Shown here in pieces: positions 16,091 to 23,971 of a stretch of DNA of 64,000 bases. How positions within the stretch are numbered: position 1 is the stretch's first letter; every line of letters begins with the position of its first letter. This stretch comes from Rhodospirillales bacterium URHD0017 (GTDB lineage: Bacteria; Pseudomonadota; Alphaproteobacteria; Reyranellales; Reyranellaceae): positions 62,001 to 126,000 of the forward strand of contig FODP01000003.1 of assembly GCA_900110395.1 (NCBI GenBank), written 5' to 3'. A program made the translations under genes and the position numbers. The notes beneath the pieces are model-generated. The model was not told where the DNA came from, did no database searches, and worked only from the letters and a program-made list of their open reading frames with translations.

Positions 16091-17827
16091 ATGACGCAGG
16101 TTACGGCAGCCGACAACACCCCTGCCAAGAGCGGGATGGGCGATCACGCCAGCTTTCTATGGCGTTTCATAGTTTTTGCCCTGCCCTTCTTCTCGGCGCA
16201 GCACAAATGGAGGAACCGGGGCTGGCTGGCGGTGATCGCGAGCCTGACAGTTGCGCAGGTTGCGGTTCAGGTCGGCCTGAATTCCTGGTCGGCGCGGCTT
16301 TACGACGCGATAGAAGGCCGCCACCTCGAAGCGTTCCTGGGCCTGATCACGACCTTCGTGCTCCTGCTTGTGGCAAGCATCCTGGTGTTCTCGATAACGC
16401 TTTATGCCAAGCGACGCCTGGAATTTGCCTGGCGGGTCTGGATCACCAAAAACACGTTGTCGGTCTGGATGGCGCAAGGAAGACACTATCAGCTCGGCTT
16501 GGTCGCGGACGGGCATGGCGACAATCCGGACGGCCGAATCGCCGAAGATATTCGCGTGACGACCGAGTCTGCCGTCGAGCTGGGCCAGGCCGCGTTCTAC
16601 TGCCTCCTGCTTTTTGGGACCTTCGTCACCGTGCTGTGGCACCTGTCCGGTGTCATCCACGTGGAAATCGGCGAGACGGTCATTCCCATCCCTGGCTTCA
16701 TGGTCTTCGTCGCCCTTATCTATTCGGCGATCGGCACCAGCCTGGCGCTATGGGCGGGGTTCCCGTTGGTCGGCGCCTCCAATCTGCGGCAGACGGTGGA
16801 AGCCAATTTCCGGTTTGGTTTGGCGCGTGCCCGGGAATATTCGGAAAGCATAGCCTTGATCGGCGGCGATACCGATGAGCGAACGCATCTTCAGGAGTTG
16901 CTGCGTGGCGTGCGACGGGGTTGGGAGCGCCAGACCTACGGTTTGGTGCGCATCATCGTGTTCACCACGGCGTACGGTGTGCTGGCAAACCCGTTTCCGC
17001 TTCTTGTCGCGGCGCCGCGCTATATCATGGGGCTGATCTCGCTCGGCACGCTGATGCAGATGTCGCAGGCTTTTTCGCAGGTCACCGCAGCGCTGGCGTT
17101 TCCTGTCGACAATCTTTCCGGCCTCTCTTTGTGGCGGGCCTCCGTCGAGCGCGTGATGGCACTGCAGGGTGCGCTGGACGGGCTCCAGGAGAAGCTCGGC
17201 GCGAACCGCATCGAGGTGAAGCATGAGGGCAATTCGCTGCAGCTCGCCGGCGTGCGCGTGATGGAGCACGATGCGACGCCGGTGATGAAAGAGATAACAG
17301 CCGAGATCGGCCCCGCCGAACATGTGTCGATCGAAGGCGTAACGCCGATCTGCCACAAGCTCATTCTCGCCGTTGCCGGGCTTTGGCCATGGGGCGCCGG
17401 AAAGGTGACGCTGCCCGAGGGCGCGAACATCTTCATTGCCACTGACCGGCCCTATCTGCCCGTGGGTCCTTTGGGCGAAACCGTTTGCTACCCGATGACA
17501 CTTAACGCGTGTGTGCCGGACGACATCAATGCGGCGTTGAATCGTGTGGGCCTGGGCGATTGGGCCGGGCACCTTGGCGTGGTGGAGAATTGGGAGACCG
17601 TGTTCTCCGTGGCGCAACAGCAAAGGCTCAGTTTTGCGCGCATGCTGCTTCACCGGCCCGACTGGATTCTCCTGTCGGAGGCAACGAATGCGCTCGACTC
17701 AGCGGGCCAGCGTGAAATGGCCGAGTTGCTGGCCAAGGAATTTCCGTCGGCAACAATCGTGGCCGTCGGTCGAGTCGGATTGTCCGATGGATTTTTCCAC
17801 CGCGTGCTGCACGTGGAGGCGGCGTAG
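16091..17827 (+). CDS. SbmA/YddA-like ABC transporter with a degenerate ATPase domain
   Basis: The 578-aa protein has an N-terminal membrane domain of the ABC_membrane_2/SbmA type (about six helices; RRLEFAWRVWITKNTLSVWM and WAGFPLVGASNLRQTVEANFR are family-typical) and a C-terminal ATPase domain. Every catalytic motif of the latter is altered. The P-loop reads GVTPICHK (416-423) instead of G-x-S-G-x-G-K-S. The signature reads FSVAQQQR (505-512) instead of LSxGEQQR. Walker B is LLSEAT, with serine 529 for the aspartate. The switch histidine is arginine 561. The fold is otherwise intact and uninterrupted. SbmA and BacA work without an ATPase by proton coupling, so this protein may too; that is inference. 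Confidence 0.8.
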   Translation: MTQVTAADNTPAKSGMGDHASFLWRFIVFALPFFSAQHKWRNRGWLAVIASLTVAQVAVQVGLNSWSARLYDAIEGRHLEAFLGLITTFVLLLVASILVFSITLYAKRRLEFAWRVWITKNTLSVWMAQGRHYQLGLVADGHGDNPDGRIAEDIRVTTESAVELGQAAFYCLLLFGTFVTVLWHLSGVIHVEIGETVIPIPGFMVFVALIYSAIGTSLALWAGFPLVGASNLRQTVEANFRFGLARAREYSESIALIGGDTDERTHLQELLRGVRRGWERQTYGLVRIIVFTTAYGVLANPFPLLVAAPRYIMGLISLGTLMQMSQAFSQVTAALAFPVDNLSGLSLWRASVERVMALQGALDGLQEKLGANRIEVKHEGNSLQLAGVRVMEHDATPVMKEITAEIGPAEHVSIEGVTPICHKLILAVAGLWPWGAGKVTLPEGANIFIATDRPYLPVGPLGETVCYPMTLNACVPDDINAALNRVGLGDWAGHLGVVENWETVFSVAQQQRLSFARMLLHRPDWILLSEATNALDSAGQREMAELLAKEFPSATIVAVGRVGLSDGFFHRVLHVEAA

Positions 17828-17895
17828 CCAAAAGCGCGTTGCGGCGGATATTTGGGGAGTGGCCCGTGGGATCTGCTGGAAATCATGTTGAAGCT

Positions 17896-19236
17896 ATGCG
17901 GGAGCGCCCCGAGCCGTCCGGCCTGGCACTGCCGGCATCGTTCAAGTGGGGTGTCTCCACTGCAGCCTATCAGATCGAGGGGGCCGTCGCAGAAGACGGG
18001 CGCGGCCCCAGCATCTGGGACCTGTTCGGCAAGCAGGCGGGCCGTATTGCCAATGGCGATACCGGCGACGTGGCGTGTGACCATTACCATCGCTACAAGG
18101 AAGACGTGGCGCTGATGCAGCGTCTTGGCTTGCAGGTCTACCGGTTTTCCGTGGCCTGGCCGCGCGTGTTGCCGCAAGGGCGCGGCCAGGCCAACAGCCT
18201 CGGCCTCGACTTCTACGATCGTCTGATCGACGAGCTGCTCCGCAGCGGCATAGAGCCCTGGTTGTGCCTGTATCATTGGGACCTGCCGCAGGCGTTGGAC
18301 GATCTCGGCGGCTGGCAGAACCGCGATATCGCGCTTTGGTTCGCCGACTATGCCGCCCTGATGGCGCGCCGCTATGGCGACCGGGTCCGGCATTTTGCCA
18401 CCTTTAACGAACCCAACGTGTGCACGCTGTTCGGTTACGGCATGGGCTGGAATGCACCCGGCATTGCCAACCGGCGGAGTTTCCTGCAGGCGGCTCACCA
18501 TGTGAACCTGGCGCACGGCGAAGCGGTCCGCACGCTCCGGGCCGCGGCGCCGGGGACTCTTCTAGGCGCCATCTACAATCGGCAGGCTGTTCTGCCGATC
18601 AGCGCCGCGCCGCGGGACGCGGTGGCGGCGGGTATCCTGGACGCCTGCTGGAACCGACTCTATGCCGATCCGCAGTGCCTCGCCGAATATCCGCCCGAGC
18701 TGGCCGAAGGCCTGCAGGAATTCGTGGCTCCGGGGGACATGGCGCGCATCGCCCAGCCAATCGACTGGCTGGGCCTCAACCACTACTGCCCGATCTATGC
18801 GCGCGCCGATCAGGGGCCGCTTGGTTTTGCCTGGGCCGATGCGCCGAAGGACGGCCCCTTGACCGGCGTGGGCTGGCGCATCGACCCGGAAGCGTTCCGC
18901 AACGAGGTGATCGCCACGCACCGGCGCTACAAGCTGCCGGTCTACATCACGGAGAACGGCTACGGCGCCCACGAGACGCTGGATGCAGCGGGCGGGGTGA
19001 ACGACGGCGGGCGCATTGCCTATCTTGCCGCTTATCTCAAGGCGCTGGAGGAAGCTGTCGCGTCCGGCGCGGACGTGCGCGGCTATTTTCTCTGGTCGCT
19101 CCTGGACAATCTCGAATGGGGCGCCGGCTTCGCCAGCCGCTTTGGGATCGTCTACGTCGACTACGCGACCCAGAGGCGGGTTCCCAAGGCGTCCTTCGAT
19201 TGGTTTGCGCAGTTGATCCGGGCGCAGCAGAAATGA
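17896..19236 (+). CDS. Glycoside hydrolase family 1 beta-glucosidase
   Basis: The 446-aa protein is a standard GH1 enzyme. The acid/base glutamate is E172 in TFNEPN and the nucleophile E353 in YITENG; FKWGVSTAAYQIEGA and YRFSVAWPRVLP are also diagnostic. It is expected to release glucose or a related sugar from beta-glucosides in the cytoplasm, as there is no signal peptide. I start at the ATG at 17896; an in-frame TTG lies 19 codons upstream but adds residues foreign to the family. It follows the degenerate transporter by 68 bp and overlaps the GH30 gene by 4 bp, so the glycosidases are coupled. Confidence 0.9.
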   Translation: MRERPEPSGLALPASFKWGVSTAAYQIEGAVAEDGRGPSIWDLFGKQAGRIANGDTGDVACDHYHRYKEDVALMQRLGLQVYRFSVAWPRVLPQGRGQANSLGLDFYDRLIDELLRSGIEPWLCLYHWDLPQALDDLGGWQNRDIALWFADYAALMARRYGDRVRHFATFNEPNVCTLFGYGMGWNAPGIANRRSFLQAAHHVNLAHGEAVRTLRAAAPGTLLGAIYNRQAVLPISAAPRDAVAAGILDACWNRLYADPQCLAEYPPELAEGLQEFVAPGDMARIAQPIDWLGLNHYCPIYARADQGPLGFAWADAPKDGPLTGVGWRIDPEAFRNEVIATHRRYKLPVYITENGYGAHETLDAAGGVNDGGRIAYLAAYLKALEEAVASGADVRGYFLWSLLDNLEWGAGFASRFGIVYVDYATQRRVPKASFDWFAQLIRAQQK

Positions 19237-20621
19237 TCGAGGGCTGGGTCACCCGTGGCGCCGATGCGTTGCTGCAGCCCATGCAGCCGGTGGCCTTTTC
19301 CAGGTCATTGCCGCAAGACGCACTCCCCACGATCGAAATCGACGACAGCCGGACCTTTCAGCCGATCGAGGGCTTCGGCTTTGCGCTGACGGGCGGCAGC
19401 GCGTTCTTGCTGGCGGCGCTTGCGGCGCCGGAGCGCGCGGCCCTGCTGCAGGAGTTGTTTGGCTTGACCGATGCGGCGGTCGGGCTGAGCTGTCTGCGCC
19501 TGACGATCGGCGCCTCTGATCTCGGCAGCAGGGATTACAGCTATTGGGGGCGACGTCGCGGAACGGCGCACCACGCGGGCTTCAATCTTGGCGCCGGTGA
19601 CCGGGATGTGCTTCCCGTGCTGCAGCAGATATTGCGGATCAATCCGGCCGTGAAGATCATCGCTTCGCCATGGTCGGCGCCGCCATGGATGAAGACCAAC
19701 GACAGCTTCGTGGCCGGAAGCCTGAAGCCTGAACACTATGCGGAGTATGCCCAATACTTCGTGGAATACGTGCAGGCGATGCGCAAGCATGGCATTCACG
19801 TCAGCGCGGTGACGCCACAGAACGAGCCGCACAATCCGAAGAACGAGCCGAGCATGGTGATGACCGCCACGGAACAGGCGGCATTCATCAAGGGATACCT
19901 GGGGCCGGAATTGCGCAAAGGCGCCCCTGGAACAGAGATACTCTGCTGGGACCACAATTGCGACGAACCCGAATATCCGCTCGCGGTGTTGGGGGACGCA
20001 GAGGCGCGCGCTTATATCGCCGGCGTTGCCTGGCATTTGTACAACGGATCGCCCGAAGCGATGTCGAAGGTGCGGGAGTACTATCCGGAGCAGAAAGTCT
20101 ACTTCACCGAGCAGTGGGTTTCCGCTCATGACGATTTCATGGGCGCTCTGCGCTGGCATACGAAGAACATCATCATCGGCACCCTGAGAAACTGGTGCCG
20201 CACCGCGCTCGAGTGGAATCTTGCCTCCGATCCCGAGTACGCCCTGCACACGCGCAAGGGCGCCGTGGGAGCCCTCGGCGGCGTTACCATTGACACCACG
20301 ATCAAGCCCCACCGCGGCGCGGTAGGCGGCGTTGCCGTTGGCGCCACGATCAAGCGAAATCCCGGATATTACCTGATGGCGCACTCGGCGAGATTCATCC
20401 GGCCGGGGTCGGTGCGGGTTCATTCAAGCGAAGTCGATCCGCTTCCCAACGTGACTTGTCGGACACCTGATTCGCGGATGGTAATGGTGGTCGTGAATGA
20501 CTCCGATCGTGCAAGGCGCTTTTGCGTTCAGCACCAAGGTGCCTACGCGACGCTGGAGCTGGGGGCGGGTGATATCGCGACGCTCCGGTGGAACGTGGCG
20601 ATTGCCGAAGCCGAGCTGTGA
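19233..20621 (+). CDS. Glycoside hydrolase family 30 (glucosylceramidase-like)
   Basis: The 462-aa protein has a GH30 (beta/alpha)8 barrel plus beta side domain. The acid/base residue is E198 in TPQNEPHN and the nucleophile E293 in YFTEQWVS; ASPWSAPPWMK and RNPGYYLMAHSARF are also typical. GH30 enzymes act as beta-glucosylceramidases, beta-1,6-glucanases or xylanases. No signal peptide is evident, which is unusual for polymer-active members and suits intracellular processing of short glycosides after GH1. It starts inside the GH1 stop (ATGA). Near its C-terminus lies a 48-bp imperfect tandem duplication. The reading frame also extends upstream through GH1 but that part is not real. Confidence 0.87.
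   Translation: MIEGWVTRGADALLQPMQPVAFSRSLPQDALPTIEIDDSRTFQPIEGFGFALTGGSAFLLAALAAPERAALLQELFGLTDAAVGLSCLRLTIGASDLGSRDYSYWGRRRGTAHHAGFNLGAGDRDVLPVLQQILRINPAVKIIASPWSAPPWMKTNDSFVAGSLKPEHYAEYAQYFVEYVQAMRKHGIHVSAVTPQNEPHNPKNEPSMVMTATEQAAFIKGYLGPELRKGAPGTEILCWDHNCDEPEYPLAVLGDAEARAYIAGVAWHLYNGSPEAMSKVREYYPEQKVYFTEQWVSAHDDFMGALRWHTKNIIIGTLRNWCRTALEWNLASDPEYALHTRKGAVGALGGVTIDTTIKPHRGAVGGVAVGATIKRNPGYYLMAHSARFIRPGSVRVHSSEVDPLPNVTCRTPDSRMVMVVVNDSDRARRFCVQHQGAYATLELGAGDIATLRWNVAIAEAEL
20277..20354 (+). repeat. In-frame 48-bp-period tandem repeat inside the GH30 gene
   Basis: The 30-nt units 20277-20306 and 20325-20354 match at 26 of 30 positions (all differences are A/G transitions) with a 48-nt period. 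They encode GGVTIDTTIK and GGVAVGATIK. Family members normally have one such strand just before the RNPxYY motif, so one 16-aa unit appears to be an insertion by slippage or duplication. Confidence 0.7.
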
Positions 20622-20639
20622 AAGAGTCGCCTACGCCCC

Positions 20640-21680
20640 CTACTCTGCCGCCAGCGCCCCCTTCTCCTCGGACAGCAGGCGCTCGATGAAGCGGCGCATG
20701 ACCACACGGTTGGTGTCGGACACGATATTGACCAGGCCCTGCTCGCCGAGCTCGTCGAGCCTCGCCTGCTGGGCCTCGACCATGTCCTTGTCCTCGACGA
20801 AGGTGGGCGCGATCTCGCGATAGAGTTGCTCGGTCGCTTCGGGCTCGTTCTGGCGATAGCCGTTGGCGCACGACCAGAAATAGAAGCACGAGGTCTCGGT
20901 CTCCGGCGTGAGCCCGTGGAACAGGCGGAACTGGAAGCCGCCCTCACGTTTGCCTTCATACGCCCCCGTGCCGACGTCGGCCGCGCCGGTCCATTGCAGG
21001 ACCGAGCTTGGCGCCACCCATTCGAACTCCTGCCAACGATCGACGCGGCCCTTGAAGCCCGCGGCCTTGACGTAGCTCGGCGGCGGCACTGAATCGCGCA
21101 TCCAGCGGGTGAACTTGATGCCGGTCGCGGTGCGCTCCGTCTGCATCTCGGCGTTGACATGCGCCGCCGGATTGCCGCCCACCGTCTTGGCGTGCAGGTA
21201 GCCGAGATGCGTCAGGTCCATAAGATTGTCGACCATCAGCATGTAGTTGGCCCTGATCGGATAGCAGTCGTGCTTGTTGGGCCATCGGGCCTTGTCGTCG
21301 TGATAGGGGAAGTCGACGATCCTGCTCGCGTCGGCCGCGGCCGCATCGCCCGTCCAGATCCACACGAACTGATTCTTCTCCACCACCGGGTAGCTGCGCA
21401 CGCGCACGCTGTCGGAGATGTTGGCCTGCCCCGGCACCGCAACGCAGCGGCCATCGCCATCGAAGACGAGGCCGTGATAGCCGCACTGGATGCCGGCCGG
21501 CACCAGCTCGCCCTTCGAGAGCGGCGCCGAGCGGTGGCAGCAGCGATCGACCAGCGCCGCGGCCCGCCCGGCCTGATCGCGGAAAAGAACGACCGGCTCG
21601 TCGCAAATCCGCCGCGCCAGCGGCTTCTGCCCGAGCTCATCCGCCCAGGCCGCGATGTACCAAGCGTTACGAATGAACAT
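20640..21680 (-). CDS. Rieske non-heme iron oxygenase, vanillate O-demethylase-like oxygenase subunit
   Basis: The 346-aa protein has a Rieske 2Fe-2S site, RCCHRSAPLS (C-x-H) and QCGYHG (C-x2-H), in the first 85 residues. A mononuclear iron motif, NLMDLTHLGYLH, follows near residue 160. The VanA-like layout (MFIRNAWYIAAWADEL start) suggests oxidative O- or N-demethylation of an aromatic. No ferredoxin reductase partner lies next to it, so electrons must come from elsewhere. The ATG at 21680 has GGGAG 7-8 nt upstream; the longer frame is spurious. It is convergent with GH30. Confidence 0.88.
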   Translation of the reverse strand: MFIRNAWYIAAWADELGQKPLARRICDEPVVLFRDQAGRAAALVDRCCHRSAPLSKGELVPAGIQCGYHGLVFDGDGRCVAVPGQANISDSVRVRSYPVVEKNQFVWIWTGDAAAADASRIVDFPYHDDKARWPNKHDCYPIRANYMLMVDNLMDLTHLGYLHAKTVGGNPAAHVNAEMQTERTATGIKFTRWMRDSVPPPSYVKAAGFKGRVDRWQEFEWVAPSSVLQWTGAADVGTGAYEGKREGGFQFRLFHGLTPETETSCFYFWSCANGYRQNEPEATEQLYREIAPTFVEDKDMVEAQQARLDELGEQGLVNIVSDTNRVVMRRFIERLLSEEKGALAAE

Positions 21681-21805
21681 GGTGAACTCCCTTGGCCAGC
21701 CAACGGGACGTCGCGACAGGAGACACAATCGGGTCGGGGTTGGCAACTGGCCGGCCGAGCGCCTCCCGGGTACCCTGAACAGCCAACCGGCCGTCGGAGG
21801 ATTGA

Positions 21806-22258
21806 ATGCACTCGTTGACCCCCTTGCTCATTGGCTTGGCTGCGTCAGCCACGATGTTCACCAGCGCGCTCGCCGCCGACCTCAATCCAGCGGCTGTCAC
21901 CTATACGCTCCCGGACAAGATCGAGTGGAAGCAGGGATCCGGTCGCAACCAGCAGGCAATCCTGGCCGGCGATCCGTCGAAGCCCGGCCTCTACGTCGTC
22001 ATGGTCAAATGGCTGCCCGGCGGCATGAGCCGCCCGCATTTCCATCCCAATGACCGCTTCATCACGGTGCTCAAAGGCACGTGGTGGGTGGGCACGGGGA
22101 CCAAGTTCGATCCCAACAGCACGGTCCCGATGCCAGCCGGCACCTTCGTCACGCATTTTGGCAAGCAGGTGCACTACGACGGCGCCAAGGACGAAGAGAC
22201 CGTGCTGCTGATCACCGGCGAAGGACCCGCCACTTCCACACCGGCAGAAGAGAAATAG
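21806..22258 (+). CDS. Secreted cupin-domain protein
   Basis: The 150-aa protein has a signal peptide ending SALAAD and one cupin barrel: the metal motif SRPHFHPNDRFITVLKGTWW (two histidines in PHFH) is followed by a second histidine-bearing strand, GKQVHYDG. Periplasmic cupins of this size can be dioxygenases, isomerases or simple binding proteins; the motif alone does not decide. It is transcribed away from the Rieske oxygenase gene. Confidence 0.82.
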   Translation: MHSLTPLLIGLAASATMFTSALAADLNPAAVTYTLPDKIEWKQGSGRNQQAILAGDPSKPGLYVVMVKWLPGGMSRPHFHPNDRFITVLKGTWWVGTGTKFDPNSTVPMPAGTFVTHFGKQVHYDGAKDEETVLLITGEGPATSTPAEEK

Positions 22259-22340
22259 CTCCGCCGCCCGCCCGCCGCGGTCCTCTGGACAGAGGCCTGC
22301 CGCGATACGCAAACTCGCCCGTCCAACAGGAGCGTGCGCG

Positions 22341-23183
22341 ATGCCGATCATCGATTCCCAGGTCCATGCCTACGAGGCCAACACCCCCAAGAGGCCGTGG
22401 GCCACGGTGCCGAATTGGCCGCCGCACGTTACCGGCGACGAGATGGTGGCGGCCATGGACAAGGTCGGCGTCGACGGGGCGATCTTCATCTCGTCGTTTT
22501 CAATGTATCGCTACGACGCCAGCTACGCCGTCGAGGTGGCGCGGGCCCATGCCGACCGCATGGCGATCGTCAAGCCGGTCGACCCGGACGATCCGGCGGT
22601 GGCCGACGTCATCGCCGAGTGGAAGAAAATCCCGGGCGCCGTCGGCATCCGCATCATGCTCAGGGAGGAGGAAAAACGCTCGCCGACCGATCCCGGCTTC
22701 GACCGCATCCTGCGCGCGGCCGTGCGCCACGATTTCCCGGTCAACATCCTGTGCTGGGGCAATCTGGACGCCGGCATGGCTCTGATCGACCGCCATCCGC
22801 AGACGCGTTTCATCATCGATCACTTAGGCATCCTGCAGCCGCGTGTTCCACCGGCGCCGCCGCAGCCCTGGGCCGACCTGCCGAAGGTGGTGGAGCTCGC
22901 CAAGCGCCCGAACGCCGTCATCAAGGTCAGCGGCGCCTGCACGCTGTCGCGTGAGCCCTATCCCTTCCCCGACATCTGGGACCCGCTGGCGCGTGTGTTC
23001 GATGCCTGGGGCTTCGATCGTTGCCTGTGGGGCACCGACTGGACGCGTGCATTCGCCGTCGTCAACTACCAGCAGGCCGTCGAGCCGTTCCTGAAGACCG
23101 ACCGACTGAGCGCCGCCGAGCGCGCCATGCTGATGGGCGGCGCCTGCGCCAAGGCGTACGGCTGGTCGCCAAAGAGGAAGTAG
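22341..23183 (+). CDS. Amidohydrolase family 2 (ACMSD/LigI-like) protein
   Basis: The 280-aa protein is a metal-dependent TIM-barrel hydrolase. MPIIDSQVHAYE gives the N-terminal metal site, here Q-x-H with only one of the usual two histidines. IIDHLGI holds a barrel histidine, and the C-terminal LWGTDWTR gives the catalytic aspartate. Family members hydrolyse lactones or decarboxylate aromatic acids, for example 2-pyrone-4,6-dicarboxylate hydrolase. GGAGCG precedes the ATG. Its neighbours (Rieske oxygenase, cupin) make aromatic catabolism plausible but not proven. Confidence 0.83.
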   Translation: MPIIDSQVHAYEANTPKRPWATVPNWPPHVTGDEMVAAMDKVGVDGAIFISSFSMYRYDASYAVEVARAHADRMAIVKPVDPDDPAVADVIAEWKKIPGAVGIRIMLREEEKRSPTDPGFDRILRAAVRHDFPVNILCWGNLDAGMALIDRHPQTRFIIDHLGILQPRVPPAPPQPWADLPKVVELAKRPNAVIKVSGACTLSREPYPFPDIWDPLARVFDAWGFDRCLWGTDWTRAFAVVNYQQAVEPFLKTDRLSAAERAMLMGGACAKAYGWSPKRK

Positions 23184-23224
23184 AAATCGCGGCGAACATT
23201 CGTTGAGCAGAGAGGACACCGGAA

Positions 23225-23908
23225 ATGCCGTCCTTCAACATCGGCTTCGTCATCTTCCCCGATCTGACACTGCTCGATTTCACCGGGCCCCTGCAAGTGC
23301 TCTCGCGCGTTCCTGGGACGACGACCCACATCGTCGCGAAATCGGCGGCGCCCGTGTCGAGCGATTGCGGCGTCGGCCTCGTACCGACGCACACCTTCGC
23401 CAACTGTCCGCCGCTCGACTTGATCTGCGTGCCCGGAGGAAACCTGGGCGTGGTCGACGCGTTCTGCGATCGCGACACCGTGGAGTTCGTCCGCCGGCAG
23501 GCGCGCTCTGCGAAGTACGTCACCTCGGTATGCACCGGCGCGATCATCCTGGGTGTCGCCGGTTTGCTCAAGGGACGGCGGGCAACGACGCATTGGGCTT
23601 TTGTCGATCTACTGCCTCTCGTCGGGGCGACGCACGAGAAGGCCAGGGTCGTCCAGGACGGCAACGTGATCACGGCGGCCGGTGTCAGCTCGGGCATCGA
23701 TTTCGCCTTCACGGCCGCCGCCGAAATCGCCGGCGAAGCAGCCGCCCGGGCGATACAGCTCGGCATCGAATACGATCCGGCGCCACCCTTCGATTCCGGC
23801 AGTCCCGACAAGGCATCGCCCGCCATAAAGTCGGCGGTGATCGCCCAGGGCTACGACAAGTCCCTGTCGGCGTACCGCGCCGGCCTCGAGAGGGCGGCGC
23901 GGCTTTGA
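23225..23908 (+). CDS. DJ-1/PfpI family protein, isonitrile hydratase-like
   Basis: The 227-aa protein has the DJ-1/PfpI fold: MPSFNIGFVIFPDLTLLDFTGPLQVLSR at the start, VPGG with the acidic loop, and the nucleophile elbow cysteine in TSVCTGAIILG near residue 101. The LDFTGP and CTGA signatures resemble the Pseudomonas isonitrile hydratase InhA branch and also the amidase-like domain of AraC-type regulators; no HTH domain follows here. It is 41 bp behind the amidohydrolase with GAGAGGA as ribosome-binding site. Confidence 0.82.
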   Translation: MPSFNIGFVIFPDLTLLDFTGPLQVLSRVPGTTTHIVAKSAAPVSSDCGVGLVPTHTFANCPPLDLICVPGGNLGVVDAFCDRDTVEFVRRQARSAKYVTSVCTGAIILGVAGLLKGRRATTHWAFVDLLPLVGATHEKARVVQDGNVITAAGVSSGIDFAFTAAAEIAGEAAARAIQLGIEYDPAPPFDSGSPDKASPAIKSAVIAQGYDKSLSAYRAGLERAARL

Positions 23909-23971
23909 TCGCCTTGAGCGTTGCTATGCGTCCGCGCGGGTGTCGACGGTAGCGCATAGTCCCGACGACCA

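Noticed and set aside
18420..20621. Reading GH30 as a 733-aa fusion with an N-terminal extension through GH1
   Set aside because: The upstream part is an out-of-frame copy of GH1; the family homology starts at the ATG at 19233.
9517..20621. A classic genomic island with integrase and tRNA attachment site
   Set aside because: No integrase, transposase, tRNA or flanking direct repeat is visible; only fragment genes suggest rearrangement.
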